Part shown: positions 9,061 through 18,656 of the stretch, piece by piece
How positions within the stretch are numbered: the first letter of the stretch is position 1
How the letters are laid out: each line of letters starts with the position of its first letter
Origin: Agathobaculum sp. Marseille-P7918
GTDB taxonomy: Bacteria > Bacillota > Clostridia > Oscillospirales > Butyricicoccaceae
DNA: 64,000 nt
Direction of reading: 5' to 3'
Assembly (NCBI RefSeq): GCF_900625105.1
Contig: NZ_UYYD01000007.1
Span: 47,118 to 111,117, forward strand
Program-made: the position numbers and the translations under genes
The notes under the pieces: generated by a model
Told to the model about the DNA's origin: nothing
The model's database searches: none
What the model saw: only the letters and a program-made list of their open reading frames with translations

Positions 9061-10767
9061 ATGAAAAGGCGGTCTCTAAGCGCTTTTGCGTTGGGATTAT
9101 TTGTATTTTTGTCCATCATGCCAGTCGCTTTTTCGCTCATCTACTTTTCGCTGAATATCTCCCAGCAAATGAAGTCTTCCGCCGAAGATACGGCGGATTT
9201 TTATCTATCTCAAGCGATGAAACGAACCGATCTGACCATCAACGCGCTGCGCAACAGCACCTATTATATGGTCAGCAACCGTACCGTCCGCGATATCATG
9301 CAGGCTGATGTGGCACCGGATGCCGTTACGCGGCGTCAAATAGAGGATGACCTCAGCCGTATGCTGATGTATAATTCCGCATGGATGCAGGACTGCCTGA
9401 CCGGCGTCTGCATTTTCAAGGACGACCGCCGGTTTCTGACCATGTTCCGCAGCAGTATTTACTCTGCCTCGACGCAGCGCATCCGCGCGGTATACGAACA
9501 GCTCAAGGACAAAAACTCGATCACTTCTCTGGAAGTGTTTCCGGAGTACCCTTCTTATGCCTATTGCATTTCGGACTACATTGATCTGGACACCATGGAA
9601 CCGCTCGGCAAAATCCTGTTCGAGATCGATCCCCAACAGCTGATGCAAAGCGAATTTCTGACGTCCCTTTACCCCAGCGCGTCCATTCTTCTGGTCAACG
9701 GCGACGGTAAGGTCCTGTACACCTCCTTTGAAAATACGCAGCAGCAGTCCTTTGCCGTCGGGGATACCGTCTCGGATCTGTCCAGCCGTTCCAGCAAACA
9801 GTTTCTGGTGCAGAACTTCTGCCCCAGCGGTAACATCTCCGCCTATGTGCTCATTCCATACGACGAGATTCTCGCCCCGATCCGCGATATCCTCTATTTC
9901 TATTCCGGTTATGTGATCCTCGCCTTGCTCATCACCCTGATCGCGGGTTTGAGTTTTTATCACTTGCTCACCCGCCCGCTCCGCCGCATGATCGGTTCCA
10001 TGAACCAGATGGCGGCCGGCGATCTCTCCGTGCGCATGGAGGATTCCTCCTATCAGGAAACTGAAAGCATCATCCACGCCTTCAACGGCATGGCCGACCG
10101 GCTGGAAGAGCTGTTTCAGGAGGTATACGACAAGGGCAGACTGCTGCGGGATGCGGAATTCAAGCTGCTGGAATCCCAGATCAGCCCCCACTTTATTTTC
10201 AATGTGCTTGAAACCATCAACATGCGCTGCATGGTGGCCGGACAGCCGGAAATCAGCCATATGGTGACCAATCTGGCGCAGCTGCTGCGCTCCAATATTC
10301 TTTATAAAAACCAGCAGAAAGTGACCTATGCGCAGGAACTGCGCTATGTGAAGTACTATCTCGAGCTGCAAAAAGAACGGTTTGGCGACCAGTTGATCTA
10401 CGAAGTCAGTTACGAGGAGGACATTCTGCAATACTATCTTCCCAAATTGACCATACAGCCGCTGGTGGAAAACAGCGTCACCCACGGATTGGAGAACAAA
10501 CGCGGCGGCGGTTCGGTACGAGTCTGGATCTGGGAGGAAAGCGACGCGATCCATGTACAGGTCGTCGATGACGGCATCGGCTTTGACACCGCAGCCGTCC
10601 CCCTGTCGGATACCGGCACGGATTCGCACAACAACATCGCTTTATCCAACATCCACCGACGGATTCGGCTGCTGTACGGCAAAGAATACGGTCTGCAAAT
10701 CCACAGCACGCCCGGCAAGGGCACCGAAGCCTTGCTGACGCTGCCGCATGACACATCCAACGTATGA
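9061..10767 (+). CDS. Sensor histidine kinase, YesM family
   Basis: 568-residue membrane sensor. One transmembrane helix near residues 10-32, an extracellular sensing region, a second helix near 280-302, a HAMP linker (RPLRRMIGSMNQMAAGDLSV), the His_kinase segment with SQISPHFIFN (phosphorylated His377) and an ATPase domain with PLVENSVTHG (Asn471) and DDGIGF. This family senses sugars or binding proteins and phosphorylates a YesN-type AraC regulator, encoded 24 bases downstream. AAGGAGG precedes the ATG. Divergent from the importer operon, which it most likely controls. Confidence 0.93.
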   Translation: MKRRSLSAFALGLFVFLSIMPVAFSLIYFSLNISQQMKSSAEDTADFYLSQAMKRTDLTINALRNSTYYMVSNRTVRDIMQADVAPDAVTRRQIEDDLSRMLMYNSAWMQDCLTGVCIFKDDRRFLTMFRSSIYSASTQRIRAVYEQLKDKNSITSLEVFPEYPSYAYCISDYIDLDTMEPLGKILFEIDPQQLMQSEFLTSLYPSASILLVNGDGKVLYTSFENTQQQSFAVGDTVSDLSSRSSKQFLVQNFCPSGNISAYVLIPYDEILAPIRDILYFYSGYVILALLITLIAGLSFYHLLTRPLRRMIGSMNQMAAGDLSVRMEDSSYQETESIIHAFNGMADRLEELFQEVYDKGRLLRDAEFKLLESQISPHFIFNVLETINMRCMVAGQPEISHMVTNLAQLLRSNILYKNQQKVTYAQELRYVKYYLELQKERFGDQLIYEVSYEEDILQYYLPKLTIQPLVENSVTHGLENKRGGGSVRVWIWEESDAIHVQVVDDGIGFDTAAVPLSDTGTDSHNNIALSNIHRRIRLLYGKEYGLQIHSTPGKGTEALLTLPHDTSNV

Positions 10768-10791
10768 TTCGCATAATATAGAGGGATTTTT

Positions 10792-12399
10792 ATGCTCAAA
10801 GTTTTGATTGTTGACAATGAAGCCGTCATCCGTCACGGACTGATGCATTGTATCGACTGGAATGCATTGGGCTGCGAAGTGGCCGCAGAAGTCCGTGACG
10901 GCACGGAAGCGTTCGAATGCATCCCGGACGTGCAGCCCGATATCATCATCAGCGATATCCGCATGCCGGGCATGGACGGCATGCAGCTTGCCGAACGGGT
11001 TTCCGTTACCTATCCGAACATCAAAATCATTATCCTGACCGGATTTCCTGATTTTGAATACGCGCAAAAGGCCATCCAATATCATGTGGTGGATTTCGTG
11101 CTCAAACCCACCTCTATCGAACAGCTCACCAACGCGGTGCGCAAAGCCATCCAAATGATCCATCAGGAAGAGCAGCAGCGTGAACTGTACCGCACCATTC
11201 AGGCGCAGTCCGAACAGAACCTGCAGCTGGAGCAAAGCATCCTGCTGCGCGACCTGATCCAAAACGAACACCTGTCCGAAGCCTTCATCAGCAAGCGCAC
11301 CGCACAGAGCGGACTGGACTTGCAGCAGTATTACATCCTGCTTTTCCATGTCGAACCCGATCAGGACGCCGACCCGGATTTCTCCTCCTGTCTGGACGAA
11401 GCCCGGAAAATCCTGGGCAAATGTCTTGCCGCTTGCAAGCTCTATTCCGTGCCCGCCGGCGAAAAGTCCTGCTATATCGTCGTCAACGTGCCGGATGACC
11501 GGAGCATCATCGGCGCCTGCAAGGAAACCGCGGCCATCGTCCGCAACCTGACCCGCGCCATCCTGAGCATCGGCATCAGCCTGCTGCACAACGGGCCGTT
11601 TGAGGTGCATCAGGCTGCGCGCGAGGCAAAAAGCGCGCAGAAATTCGCGGAATACAACACCGATCTGCAAGTAACCTCTTATGAAGACCTGCCGCAGACC
11701 GGTGCGGAAACGCTGGAGCATATCACACAGGACCTCAAGCTTCTGAAGGCCGCGATCGAAAACCAGAATCTCTCCGTCTCACAGTCGCTTTTGCATTCGC
11801 TTTTCCAGTATATCCGCCAATGCCGCCTGCCGTTTAACGAGATCCGCGGCATCTGCATCTATATTTATAACTTCTGCATCGGCCCATTGTTTCTGCACAA
11901 AGCGGAAAGCTGCGTGGCCTCGCTCGTCTCCATCGAAGATATTCTGGACGGCCAGAACATCGACGGTATCGAATCGCGGCTGTCCGAATTTCTCGACAGT
12001 TGCCTGGAACTGGCCAACTGCAACCCGGAAAAACTGGACCATTTGGTGCTCACCATCAAAAATTATATCGACGAGCACTATGCGGACAATATTTCTCTGG
12101 AGATGCTGGCAGGCGTCGTACACTTAAGCCCCAGCTATCTGAGCAAGCTGTTCAAAAAGGAGCTGGGCGAAAACATCAGCACCTATCTGCAAAACGTCCG
12201 CATCGAAAAGGCGAAAATGCTGCTGCAAAACACCTCCATGAAATCCTACGAGGTGGCGGAAGCCGTCGGCATTTCCAACCCGATCTATTTCTCCCGCATT
12301 TTCAAGCGGGCCACCGGCATCAAACCCAAGGATTACAAAAACGCCATCAGCCACAAAAATGCCGCATCCGATTCGCCCTCCACACCGGATGAACCATAA
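10792..12399 (+). CDS. AraC-type response regulator, YesN family
   Basis: 535-residue DNA-binding response regulator. N-terminal receiver domain with phospho-acceptor Asp55 in ISDIRMPGMDG and the conserved Lys in FVLKPTS; a long middle region; a C-terminal AraC double helix-turn-helix from about residue 425 (ISLEMLAGVVHLSPSYLSKL and VAEAVGISNPIYFSRIF). It forms an operon with the YesM-type kinase and probably activates the divergent sugar importer. A strong terminator overlaps its stop codon. Confidence 0.93.
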   Translation: MLKVLIVDNEAVIRHGLMHCIDWNALGCEVAAEVRDGTEAFECIPDVQPDIIISDIRMPGMDGMQLAERVSVTYPNIKIIILTGFPDFEYAQKAIQYHVVDFVLKPTSIEQLTNAVRKAIQMIHQEEQQRELYRTIQAQSEQNLQLEQSILLRDLIQNEHLSEAFISKRTAQSGLDLQQYYILLFHVEPDQDADPDFSSCLDEARKILGKCLAACKLYSVPAGEKSCYIVVNVPDDRSIIGACKETAAIVRNLTRAILSIGISLLHNGPFEVHQAAREAKSAQKFAEYNTDLQVTSYEDLPQTGAETLEHITQDLKLLKAAIENQNLSVSQSLLHSLFQYIRQCRLPFNEIRGICIYIYNFCIGPLFLHKAESCVASLVSIEDILDGQNIDGIESRLSEFLDSCLELANCNPEKLDHLVLTIKNYIDEHYADNISLEMLAGVVHLSPSYLSKLFKKELGENISTYLQNVRIEKAKMLLQNTSMKSYEVAEAVGISNPIYFSRIFKRATGIKPKDYKNAISHKNAASDSPSTPDEP

Positions 12400-12400
12400 G

Positions 12401-12442
12401 AAAAGCTCCTGATGCAAACTGCATCAGGAGCTTTTCTTTTTC
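12401..12442 (+). terminator. Intrinsic terminator after the response regulator
   Basis: AAAAGCTCCTGATGCA, three-base loop, and its perfect complement, then a T-rich tract. Confidence 0.92.
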
Positions 12443-12465
12443 ACTTGTCGCCCACTCTCCGGATA

Positions 12466-12497
12466 GAAAGACGGGCGATTTGCATCGCCCGTCTTTC
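12466..12497 (-). terminator. Terminator-like hairpin after the SLH deacetylase gene
   Basis: Fourteen-base-pair perfect stem (GAAAGACGGGCGAT with its complement, four-base loop), 17 bases past the minus-strand stop codon. The T run is inside the stem, so termination may be incomplete. Confidence 0.7.
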
Positions 12498-12513
12498 GAG
12501 AAAGGAGAGAGAA

Positions 12514-15500
12514 TCAGAGTGCCTGCTGGAAACGCATCAGCACAGAAGCTACCTCGGCGCGGGTAGCGGTACCCTGCGGTGCCAGTTCTGTGTTGCTGCG
12601 GCCAGAGATCAGGCCTTCTGCAACCGTCCATGCGAAGGGAGCCTTTGCATATGCAGATACTTCGGACGCATCCGCAAACGCATTCAGCGACGCGCTCTTG
12701 GAAACATCATAGCCCTTGTACTCTGCATAGCGGTACAGGATCGCTGCCATCTGCTCACGCGTGATGTTGTTATCCGGTGCAAACTGGGTTGCGGAAACAC
12801 CGTTTACGATGTTCTTCTCCGCCGCCCATGCAACTGCCTCTGCGTACCACGCATTGGCTGCCACATCGGTGAACGAGCTGGAAGCGGCATGCTTTGCGCC
12901 TTCCATACGGTAGAGAACGGTAACCAGCATCGCGCGGGTCATGCTGCTGTCCGGCGCGAACTTGGTATCGGATACGCCGTTGAACAGATCGTTTTCGACG
13001 ACGTAGCAGATCGCATCCTTGCCCCAGTGATTCTGGATATCGGTGAACGCTGCGCACTTATGGCCTTCGGTGTCCACCTTCGCGAAGGTAACGACGACCT
13101 TGTCGCCGGTCTTCAGGTTGGCAACCTGCGTTACAGCGCCCTTGGAAGTGCCGTTTACGGTGACGTCCTTGACCTCATAGCCGGCGTCCGGCTTGATGGT
13201 CAGGGTCTTGCCGTCGCTCGAGAGCGTCGCGGAGCCGCCGGTGCCCGTCGAGATCGAGGGCTTCTGCACGGTAACGGACGAACCGCCGCCGCTGCTGCTG
13301 GAACCGCCGGAGCTGCTGCCGCTGCCGGAGCCGGAGCCGCTGCCGTCGTCCGGATCTTCGGTCACACCGACATTACCGGAGCCTTCGGTGCCCATCGAGA
13401 TCAGGTTTGCATACAGCTTGTACGCACCCGGGGTGAGTGCCTGCAGCTGACGATCCCAAACCACTGCGCTGTAAGTGTAGTGGCCGCCGTTTTCCATTTC
13501 CTTGTACAGGATCGCAGGACGCATCTCGCCTTCCGGATCCTGGCCTTCAAACAGTACGGTGTAGCCCAGTGCTTCCATGGCCTCTACCTGGCCGGCTGCT
13601 GCCGTGCCCGGAGTCCATTCGCAGCGCTGCTGGGTCCAGCCGTCCCAGATCGAGGACTGGGAGAGCTCGCCGTCGCGCTCGAGGTCGATCTTGTTGATGC
13701 CGGTGTAGAACGGAGTCTCCGCCGCTGCATCGCTGACATAAACGTCGCAGTCTTCCTTGTTGATGTTGGAGTTGCCCAGCGTGAACGGAACCGGTGCAAA
13801 CGGCATCATGCCGTCCTGCTTCCAGTTCTGATAATGCAGAACCAGGTTGCCGCCTGCGTTTGCATAATCCAGCAGGTTCTGCATCGCGCTGCGCAGTGCG
13901 CTGCTGACCGGGCTCTGATCCGCCAGTGCGGTCTTGCCGATGATGATGGTGTCAAACTGCTGCGCCAGTTCCGCACCCGACTTGGTGATGTCGGCAGTGG
14001 TCAGTTCCTTGAGGTTTGCGTCCGCCTTAGCGGTGGAAGAATACATGCCGCGGATGTAATCGTATACGAAGTCGTCGCTGCCGCCCTTGAGGAAGCCGAT
14101 GCGGATATCGTCGGTCGGGAGCTGATACTCAGCTACGGTCACATTCTGGACTGCCTTCTTGTAGTAGTTCTGGGTGTTGATATGGTCATAGTCAATGACC
14201 TGATAGCCTTCCGAGAACGCCTCGCCATCGGGCAGGGTCGCGGTTACTACCAGAGCAGTGCCCTTGTCCTTGTACGCCGCCGGAACAGTCACATCCAGAG
14301 TGACGGAAACGGTCTGGTTCTCCGAGGACATGGAGACCGTCTTGGAGGAAACCTTGATGCCGGAGGAAGCGTCTTCCGGTGCCGCGGTCACGGTGACTTC
14401 ACCGGTCGCGCCCGGAATGTTGTTGCGGATGACAACGTCAATCGTGCTGTTGATATCCTTGCCGGTGTACTTGAGCATGGAGGACTCATTGTTGACCGTC
14501 AGGGACAGCTTGGGAACGACGCGCATTTCCGGCTCGCCTTCGATGGAGTACGACACATTGTCGCTTTCCGCCGTCAGTTCCGCACGGATCGGGGAATGAG
14601 AGTACGGATCGGTCGGGTTGACCGTCACGCCGAAATCAATGTCTTCATATGCGTTCTGGTTCTTGATCATCGCAGCCGTCATCTTGGCGGGGTCCTGATG
14701 ATCTTCCACACCTGCCAGCGCCGGGGTATTCGGGGTCGCGCCTTCTACCACGCCGCCGTTCGGGTACGCATCGTTGGTGTACGGCTCGTCGTACGGTGCA
14801 TTGTACGGGCCGGTGTATTCCTTATAGCTCTCCGGTACGGTTACTTCACAGACGAACTTCTTGCCGGCAACCTTGCCGTTGGAGCGAACGTCGGTTGCGG
14901 GCTGTTCATTTGCAATCGACCAGCCGGACGGCAGAACCAGCAGATCGCTGATCGAGCTCGGCAGAACCACATCGTCGCCGCTTGCGTTGCGCGCCCATGC
15001 GGTTGCCGTGACCGTTACGGTCTGCCCAGGAACTACGTCGGTGTCGTTGACACTGATGTCGATATCAATCGCATAGATTTCCTTGAGCACGGTGGTGATG
15101 TGTTCGCGGATGCGGCGGGCATATTCCAGATTGTCCGCATCGTCTGCACTCAGATTTGCTTCGATCACATCCAGCGCCTTCAGGGCGGTGGTCAGCTTGT
15201 CCGCGTTGGCCGTGACGTTCTTGGTGCTGAACTCATCCTGGAACTCGTTCAGGTTATCCACCAGAGTCTTGACCGCGGTATCCGGCGTGATCGTATAAAC
15301 ATCGCCGCGTGCCTGCGGTACGCTCAGTGCAACAGGCGTATCACCGGTGTCTTCCGAAGTCTCGATATCATTTTCAACGGGTTCGGCAGGCTGTTCCGAA
15401 ACCTCGCCATCATTCTCGACGGGTTCGGCAGGCTCTTCCGAAATCTCGCCATCGTTCTCGGCGGGTTCGGCAGGCTCTTCCGGAATCTCGCCATCGGTCT

Positions 15501-16668
15501 CGGTGGGTTCAGCAGGCTCTTCCGAAACCTCGCCATCGGTCTCGGCGGGTTCAGCGGTCTCTTCCGGAACCTCGCTGACCTCTTGCTCTGCCGGGAGCAC
15601 ATCCTGTGCATCCAGCTGATCGTCAACGGTCATGTACGAAATCGAGCCGGTGCCCAGCGGATCCCAATCGTCGATATCCACAACATCCAGGCCGCCGAAA
15701 ATGGTGGAGCTGAAGTCGCCGGATACATCCGCGCCGGGCGCGGCTTTCTTCAGGATATAATTGCGATCGGATTCGCCCTTGGTCGGCGTGCCGATCATCT
15801 TCTGGCACTTGTGCATGTTGCGGCCGAGAACGCCCCACTCGTCATAGCTCATGCCGAGAATCGGGTCATACTCGCCCAGATCGAGCACCAGATCGGAATC
15901 GGTTGCGTTTTTCGAGGATTTCTCACCGACTGCCGTGAACTCATCCGGATAGGCGTTGAGCAGGCTCTGGCTCGGCGTGGTGGAGAAGAATTTCTGTACC
16001 TGCCATGCCTCCAGCTCGGAGCCGTCCTCATCATAAATCGTATAGGAGTCATCCGCCGCCAGATCGATCGCGTATTCGATCAACCAGCCGACTGCACGGT
16101 GCTGGCCGTGGTCCGTGTTCGGCGCCTTGTGGTTGGAGAACATGACCTGCGGACGCGTCGAACGGATGATCTTGGCCAGATTGTAGCCCAGCGCATCAAT
16201 GCTGTAAATGCCGTCCGAATTGGTGTCCGGATCGCCCAGCAGGGATTCCTTCAAGGAGACCGAATAGCCGAAGTCAACGGCGCCGCCGTACATCTGTTCC
16301 GCCAGATCAAACATACGGGCGGAGTTGAGTTCCTGCGAACGCAGGACGCCCAGCGCGCCATACAATTCTGTACCGATGGAGTTCTCGCCGCCTTCGCCCC
16401 AGTTGATGGTTGTGTAAATGGCGTCGGCGCCTTCCTTGCGGTTGAGATAAACCAGCAGGGAGTTGGTCTCATCGTCAGGATGCGCACCCACGAAGAGCAC
16501 ACGTTTCAGGCTGTCCAATTGCCCGACGTAGTTGATGGTATCGGTAATACCCTTATCCGGAGCATATTTCAATTCGTTCAGCCGTGATGCCGAAGCCGTC
16601 GGCACCATTGTCGCGAACATTACCGCAGCCATGGTGGATGCAAGCAGCCGTTGGTGTTTTCGTTTCAT
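12514..16668 (-). CDS. Secreted S-layer-anchored PIG-L family deacetylase
   Basis: 1,384-residue cell-surface protein. Signal peptide (residues 1 to about 28, ending TASAS), a PIG-L N-acetylglucosamine deacetylase domain with the metal motif HPDDE at 63-67 and a second His motif in DHGQHRAVG, an acidic repeat built on EEPAEP and END units, Ig-like NEW3-type beta domains, a domain with FDTIIIGKTALADQ resembling ThuA/GATase-like folds, a Gly/Ser linker and three C-terminal SLH domains that bind cell-wall polymer. I start at MKRKHQRLL because AGGAGGG lies seven bases upstream; a 79-residue extension has no signal peptide. Likely deacetylates amino-sugar glycans (mucin or peptidoglycan) outside the cell. 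Substrate is inferred. Confidence 0.88.
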   Translation of the reverse strand: MKRKHQRLLASTMAAVMFATMVPTASASRLNELKYAPDKGITDTINYVGQLDSLKRVLFVGAHPDDETNSLLVYLNRKEGADAIYTTINWGEGGENSIGTELYGALGVLRSQELNSARMFDLAEQMYGGAVDFGYSVSLKESLLGDPDTNSDGIYSIDALGYNLAKIIRSTRPQVMFSNHKAPNTDHGQHRAVGWLIEYAIDLAADDSYTIYDEDGSELEAWQVQKFFSTTPSQSLLNAYPDEFTAVGEKSSKNATDSDLVLDLGEYDPILGMSYDEWGVLGRNMHKCQKMIGTPTKGESDRNYILKKAAPGADVSGDFSSTIFGGLDVVDIDDWDPLGTGSISYMTVDDQLDAQDVLPAEQEVSEVPEETAEPAETDGEVSEEPAEPTETDGEIPEEPAEPAENDGEISEEPAEPVENDGEVSEQPAEPVENDIETSEDTGDTPVALSVPQARGDVYTITPDTAVKTLVDNLNEFQDEFSTKNVTANADKLTTALKALDVIEANLSADDADNLEYARRIREHITTVLKEIYAIDIDISVNDTDVVPGQTVTVTATAWARNASGDDVVLPSSISDLLVLPSGWSIANEQPATDVRSNGKVAGKKFVCEVTVPESYKEYTGPYNAPYDEPYTNDAYPNGGVVEGATPNTPALAGVEDHQDPAKMTAAMIKNQNAYEDIDFGVTVNPTDPYSHSPIRAELTAESDNVSYSIEGEPEMRVVPKLSLTVNNESSMLKYTGKDINSTIDVVIRNNIPGATGEVTVTAAPEDASSGIKVSSKTVSMSSENQTVSVTLDVTVPAAYKDKGTALVVTATLPDGEAFSEGYQVIDYDHINTQNYYKKAVQNVTVAEYQLPTDDIRIGFLKGGSDDFVYDYIRGMYSSTAKADANLKELTTADITKSGAELAQQFDTIIIGKTALADQSPVSSALRSAMQNLLDYANAGGNLVLHYQNWKQDGMMPFAPVPFTLGNSNINKEDCDVYVSDAAAETPFYTGINKIDLERDGELSQSSIWDGWTQQRCEWTPGTAAAGQVEAMEALGYTVLFEGQDPEGEMRPAILYKEMENGGHYTYSAVVWDRQLQALTPGAYKLYANLISMGTEGSGNVGVTEDPDDGSGSGSGSGSSSGGSSSSGGGSSVTVQKPSISTGTGGSATLSSDGKTLTIKPDAGYEVKDVTVNGTSKGAVTQVANLKTGDKVVVTFAKVDTEGHKCAAFTDIQNHWGKDAICYVVENDLFNGVSDTKFAPDSSMTRAMLVTVLYRMEGAKHAASSSFTDVAANAWYAEAVAWAAEKNIVNGVSATQFAPDNNITREQMAAILYRYAEYKGYDVSKSASLNAFADASEVSAYAKAPFAWTVAEGLISGRSNTELAPQGTATRAEVASVLMRFQQAL

Positions 16669-16834
16669 AATGACCCTCCTTTTTATTTTTCCTTTATGGA
16701 ATCTCAAGTTTTTCCCCGAGCCTCGCCCCTTTCCTTCAACCTTGTGCCTGTTATGACGGGCGCTTGTTGTTTCTTCATTTGTTTTGAAATTTCTTGCTGC
16801 AAAACGGAATGTTTTTCTGGCGTCCATGTTTTTA

Positions 16835-16862
16835 AGTATAATAACAAACCATTCCTTGTCAA
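16835..16862 (-). promoter_or_regulatory. Promoter of the SLH deacetylase gene
   Basis: Minus strand: -35 TTGACA (16857-16862), 16-base spacer, -10 TATACT (16835-16840). The leader would be about 160 bases. Nothing else was recognised between this promoter and the LacI-type sites beginning at 17005. Confidence 0.75.
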
Positions 16863-17004
16863 TAAGTTCAATTAAGCGCCAAAATTTCCCCGTAAAATTA
16901 TGCACAACGCCAATTTCTGCGATATTGTGCGCAGATAGCCAACTTTTAATTATGTTTTTCCGGTTTGTGTTCCGTCATTTTTGCAAGTATCCCATCCGTC
17001 GTTT

Positions 17005-17015
17005 TTTTCTGAAAC
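17005..17015 (-). promoter_or_regulatory. Distal candidate LacI-family operator
   Basis: Minus strand GTTTCAGAAAA, ten of eleven bases identical to the palindromic site at 17179. It lies about 200 bases upstream of the glycosidase promoter and could support DNA looping. Confidence 0.4.
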
Positions 17016-17178
17016 AAACTTTGTTCACAAATCCCCGTGTTCCACAGTGAAAATCAAGAATATCCTACGGTTTTCCATGGTTTTTTCAGCAATACGGAAA
17101 AATATACCAACTTTTCCCGTGTCATTCGGATCTCTCTCCTCTTATCCCTTTGTTTTTCCCCATCGTCTCCGCATTGTC

Positions 17179-17189
17179 GTTTCAGAAAC
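17179..17189. promoter_or_regulatory. Candidate LacI-family operator, perfect palindrome
   Basis: GTTTCAGAAAC is a perfect 11-base palindrome just upstream of the -35 box. A degenerate copy, GTTTCCGACAA (17200-17210, eight of eleven), abuts the -35. The regulator at 19599-20585 is the obvious candidate ligand-responsive repressor. Confidence 0.6.
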
Positions 17190-17210
17190 AAAGATTGTTG
17201 TTTCCGACAA

Positions 17211-17239
17211 TTGAAGCATCTCCCTGTGCCCGATATACT
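17211..17239 (+). promoter_or_regulatory. Promoter of the glycosidase-kinase-LacI operon
   Basis: -35 TTGAAG (17211-17216), 17-base spacer, -10 TATACT (17234-17239). Operator-like sequences lie on both sides. Confidence 0.75.
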
Positions 17240-17256
17240 AATAACGATCACTCCAT

Positions 17257-17267
17257 GTTTCAGAAAT
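17257..17267. promoter_or_regulatory. Candidate LacI-family operator downstream of the start site
   Basis: GTTTCAGAAAT matches the upstream palindrome at ten of eleven bases and lies between the predicted transcription start and the ribosome site, where a bound repressor would block transcription. Confidence 0.6.
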
Positions 17268-17286
17268 ACAGATGGGAGGAATTTCT

Positions 17287-18651
17287 GTGAAACTTACCGT
17301 TATTGGCGGCGGCGGCGTCCGCTCCATGTTCCTTGCAAAAAGCATTGCCCAGCGTGCACAGGCCCTGCATATCACAGAGCTTGTTTTTATGGATACCGAT
17401 CCGGAAAAACTGCGCATTTACGGCGGTATGGCGGCGCATGTGTCCCGCCTGCTCAACCCCGACCTGTCTTTCCGGCTGACGACCAACGCGATCGACGCCA
17501 TTCGGGATGCGAACTATATTATCACCACCATCCGCGTCGGCGGCGACCACATGCGCGTGCGTGACGAGCGGATCGCGCTGGCGCAAGGCGTCCTCGGGCA
17601 GGAAACCACCGGCGCGGCAGGCCTGTCGTTTGCCATGCGTTCGGTCCCGGCGCTTGCGCAGTATTGCGAGCTGATTCGTCAATATTCCAAACCTTCGGTC
17701 AAGGTATTCAACTTCACCAACCCGGCCGGCGTGGTGTCGCAGGCGCTCCGCGATCTCGGATATGATTTCACTTACGGCATCTGCGATGCACCGAGCGGCA
17801 TGCTGCATCAGTTTGCCGACCTCTATGGCTGCGCCCCCGAAGCGGTCACCGGAGAGTGCTACGGTCTGAACCACCTGTCCTTTTTCCGCCAGATCATGCT
17901 CGACGGCCGCGACATCGTGCCCGAGCTGATCGAGCGCAGCGACGCCTACCAGCATACCGATATGCGCTTTTTCGGACAGGATCTGCTCCGGCATATGGGC
18001 TGCATCCTGAACGAATATCTCTACTACTACTTTTACCGGGAGCAGGCGGTCGCCAACATCCTGCACGCCGGTGTCACCCGCGGCGAAACGATCGAGCGCA
18101 TCAACCGCGGCATGACCGCCGAGCTGTCTAAGATGGACATTGAAAACGACTTTGAAAACTGCCTGAAGTGCTATGAATCCTGGTACGGCCAGCGCGAAAA
18201 CGCCTACATGGCCAACGAGACCGGCATCAAGCGGGATACTCCGTGGCATTTCGATATTTATGACGGCGACGCCGGCGGATACGCGGGTGTTGCACTCCGC
18301 TTCATCGAGCTGGTCGAGACCAATACGCCCGGCAGCATGATCCTGTGCGTGCCCAATCAGGGCGCCATCCCGGGTCTGGCGGACACGGATATCATCGAAT
18401 CGACCTGCGATATCTCGCGCGAAGGCTGCCGTCCGCACGCCGTTCCCGATCCCGATCCTCGCGCGCTCGAGATCATCCACCGCGTCAAGTGCTACGAACG
18501 TCTGGCCGCGCAGGCGATCATTCATCGCGACAAAAAAGCGGCCATCGACTGCCTGATGCTGCACCCGCTTGTCAATTCCTATTCCATCGCGTGCAATCTG
18601 GCCGACGCATATTTTGAACTCAACGCACCGTACATGACAGAACGGGGGTAA
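17287..18651 (+). CDS. Glycoside hydrolase family 4 enzyme (NAD- and Mn-dependent)
   Basis: 454 residues. GH4 enzymes cleave alpha- or beta-glycosides of sugars or sugar phosphates in the cytoplasm by an NAD-assisted oxidation-elimination route. The NAD-binding loop is MKLTVIGGGGVRS at the N-terminus; VFNFTNPAGVV and ECYGLNHLSFF (the metal-binding Cys and His) follow. I choose GTG at 17287 as start because GGGAGG ends eight bases before it; the upstream ATG at 17272 overlaps that site. First gene of an operon with a PfkB kinase and a LacI regulator. Substrate not fixed: the family includes alpha-glucosidases, alpha-galactosidases and alpha-galacturonidases. Confidence 0.9.
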   Translation: MKLTVIGGGGVRSMFLAKSIAQRAQALHITELVFMDTDPEKLRIYGGMAAHVSRLLNPDLSFRLTTNAIDAIRDANYIITTIRVGGDHMRVRDERIALAQGVLGQETTGAAGLSFAMRSVPALAQYCELIRQYSKPSVKVFNFTNPAGVVSQALRDLGYDFTYGICDAPSGMLHQFADLYGCAPEAVTGECYGLNHLSFFRQIMLDGRDIVPELIERSDAYQHTDMRFFGQDLLRHMGCILNEYLYYYFYREQAVANILHAGVTRGETIERINRGMTAELSKMDIENDFENCLKCYESWYGQRENAYMANETGIKRDTPWHFDIYDGDAGGYAGVALRFIELVETNTPGSMILCVPNQGAIPGLADTDIIESTCDISREGCRPHAVPDPDPRALEIIHRVKCYERLAAQAIIHRDKKAAIDCLMLHPLVNSYSIACNLADAYFELNAPYMTERG

Positions 18652-18656
18652 GGAAC

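Noticed and set aside
17272..17286. ATG at 17272 as the GH4 start
   Set aside because: It overlaps the GGGAGG ribosome site that is well spaced for the GTG at 17287, and the NAD-binding motif begins directly after that GTG.
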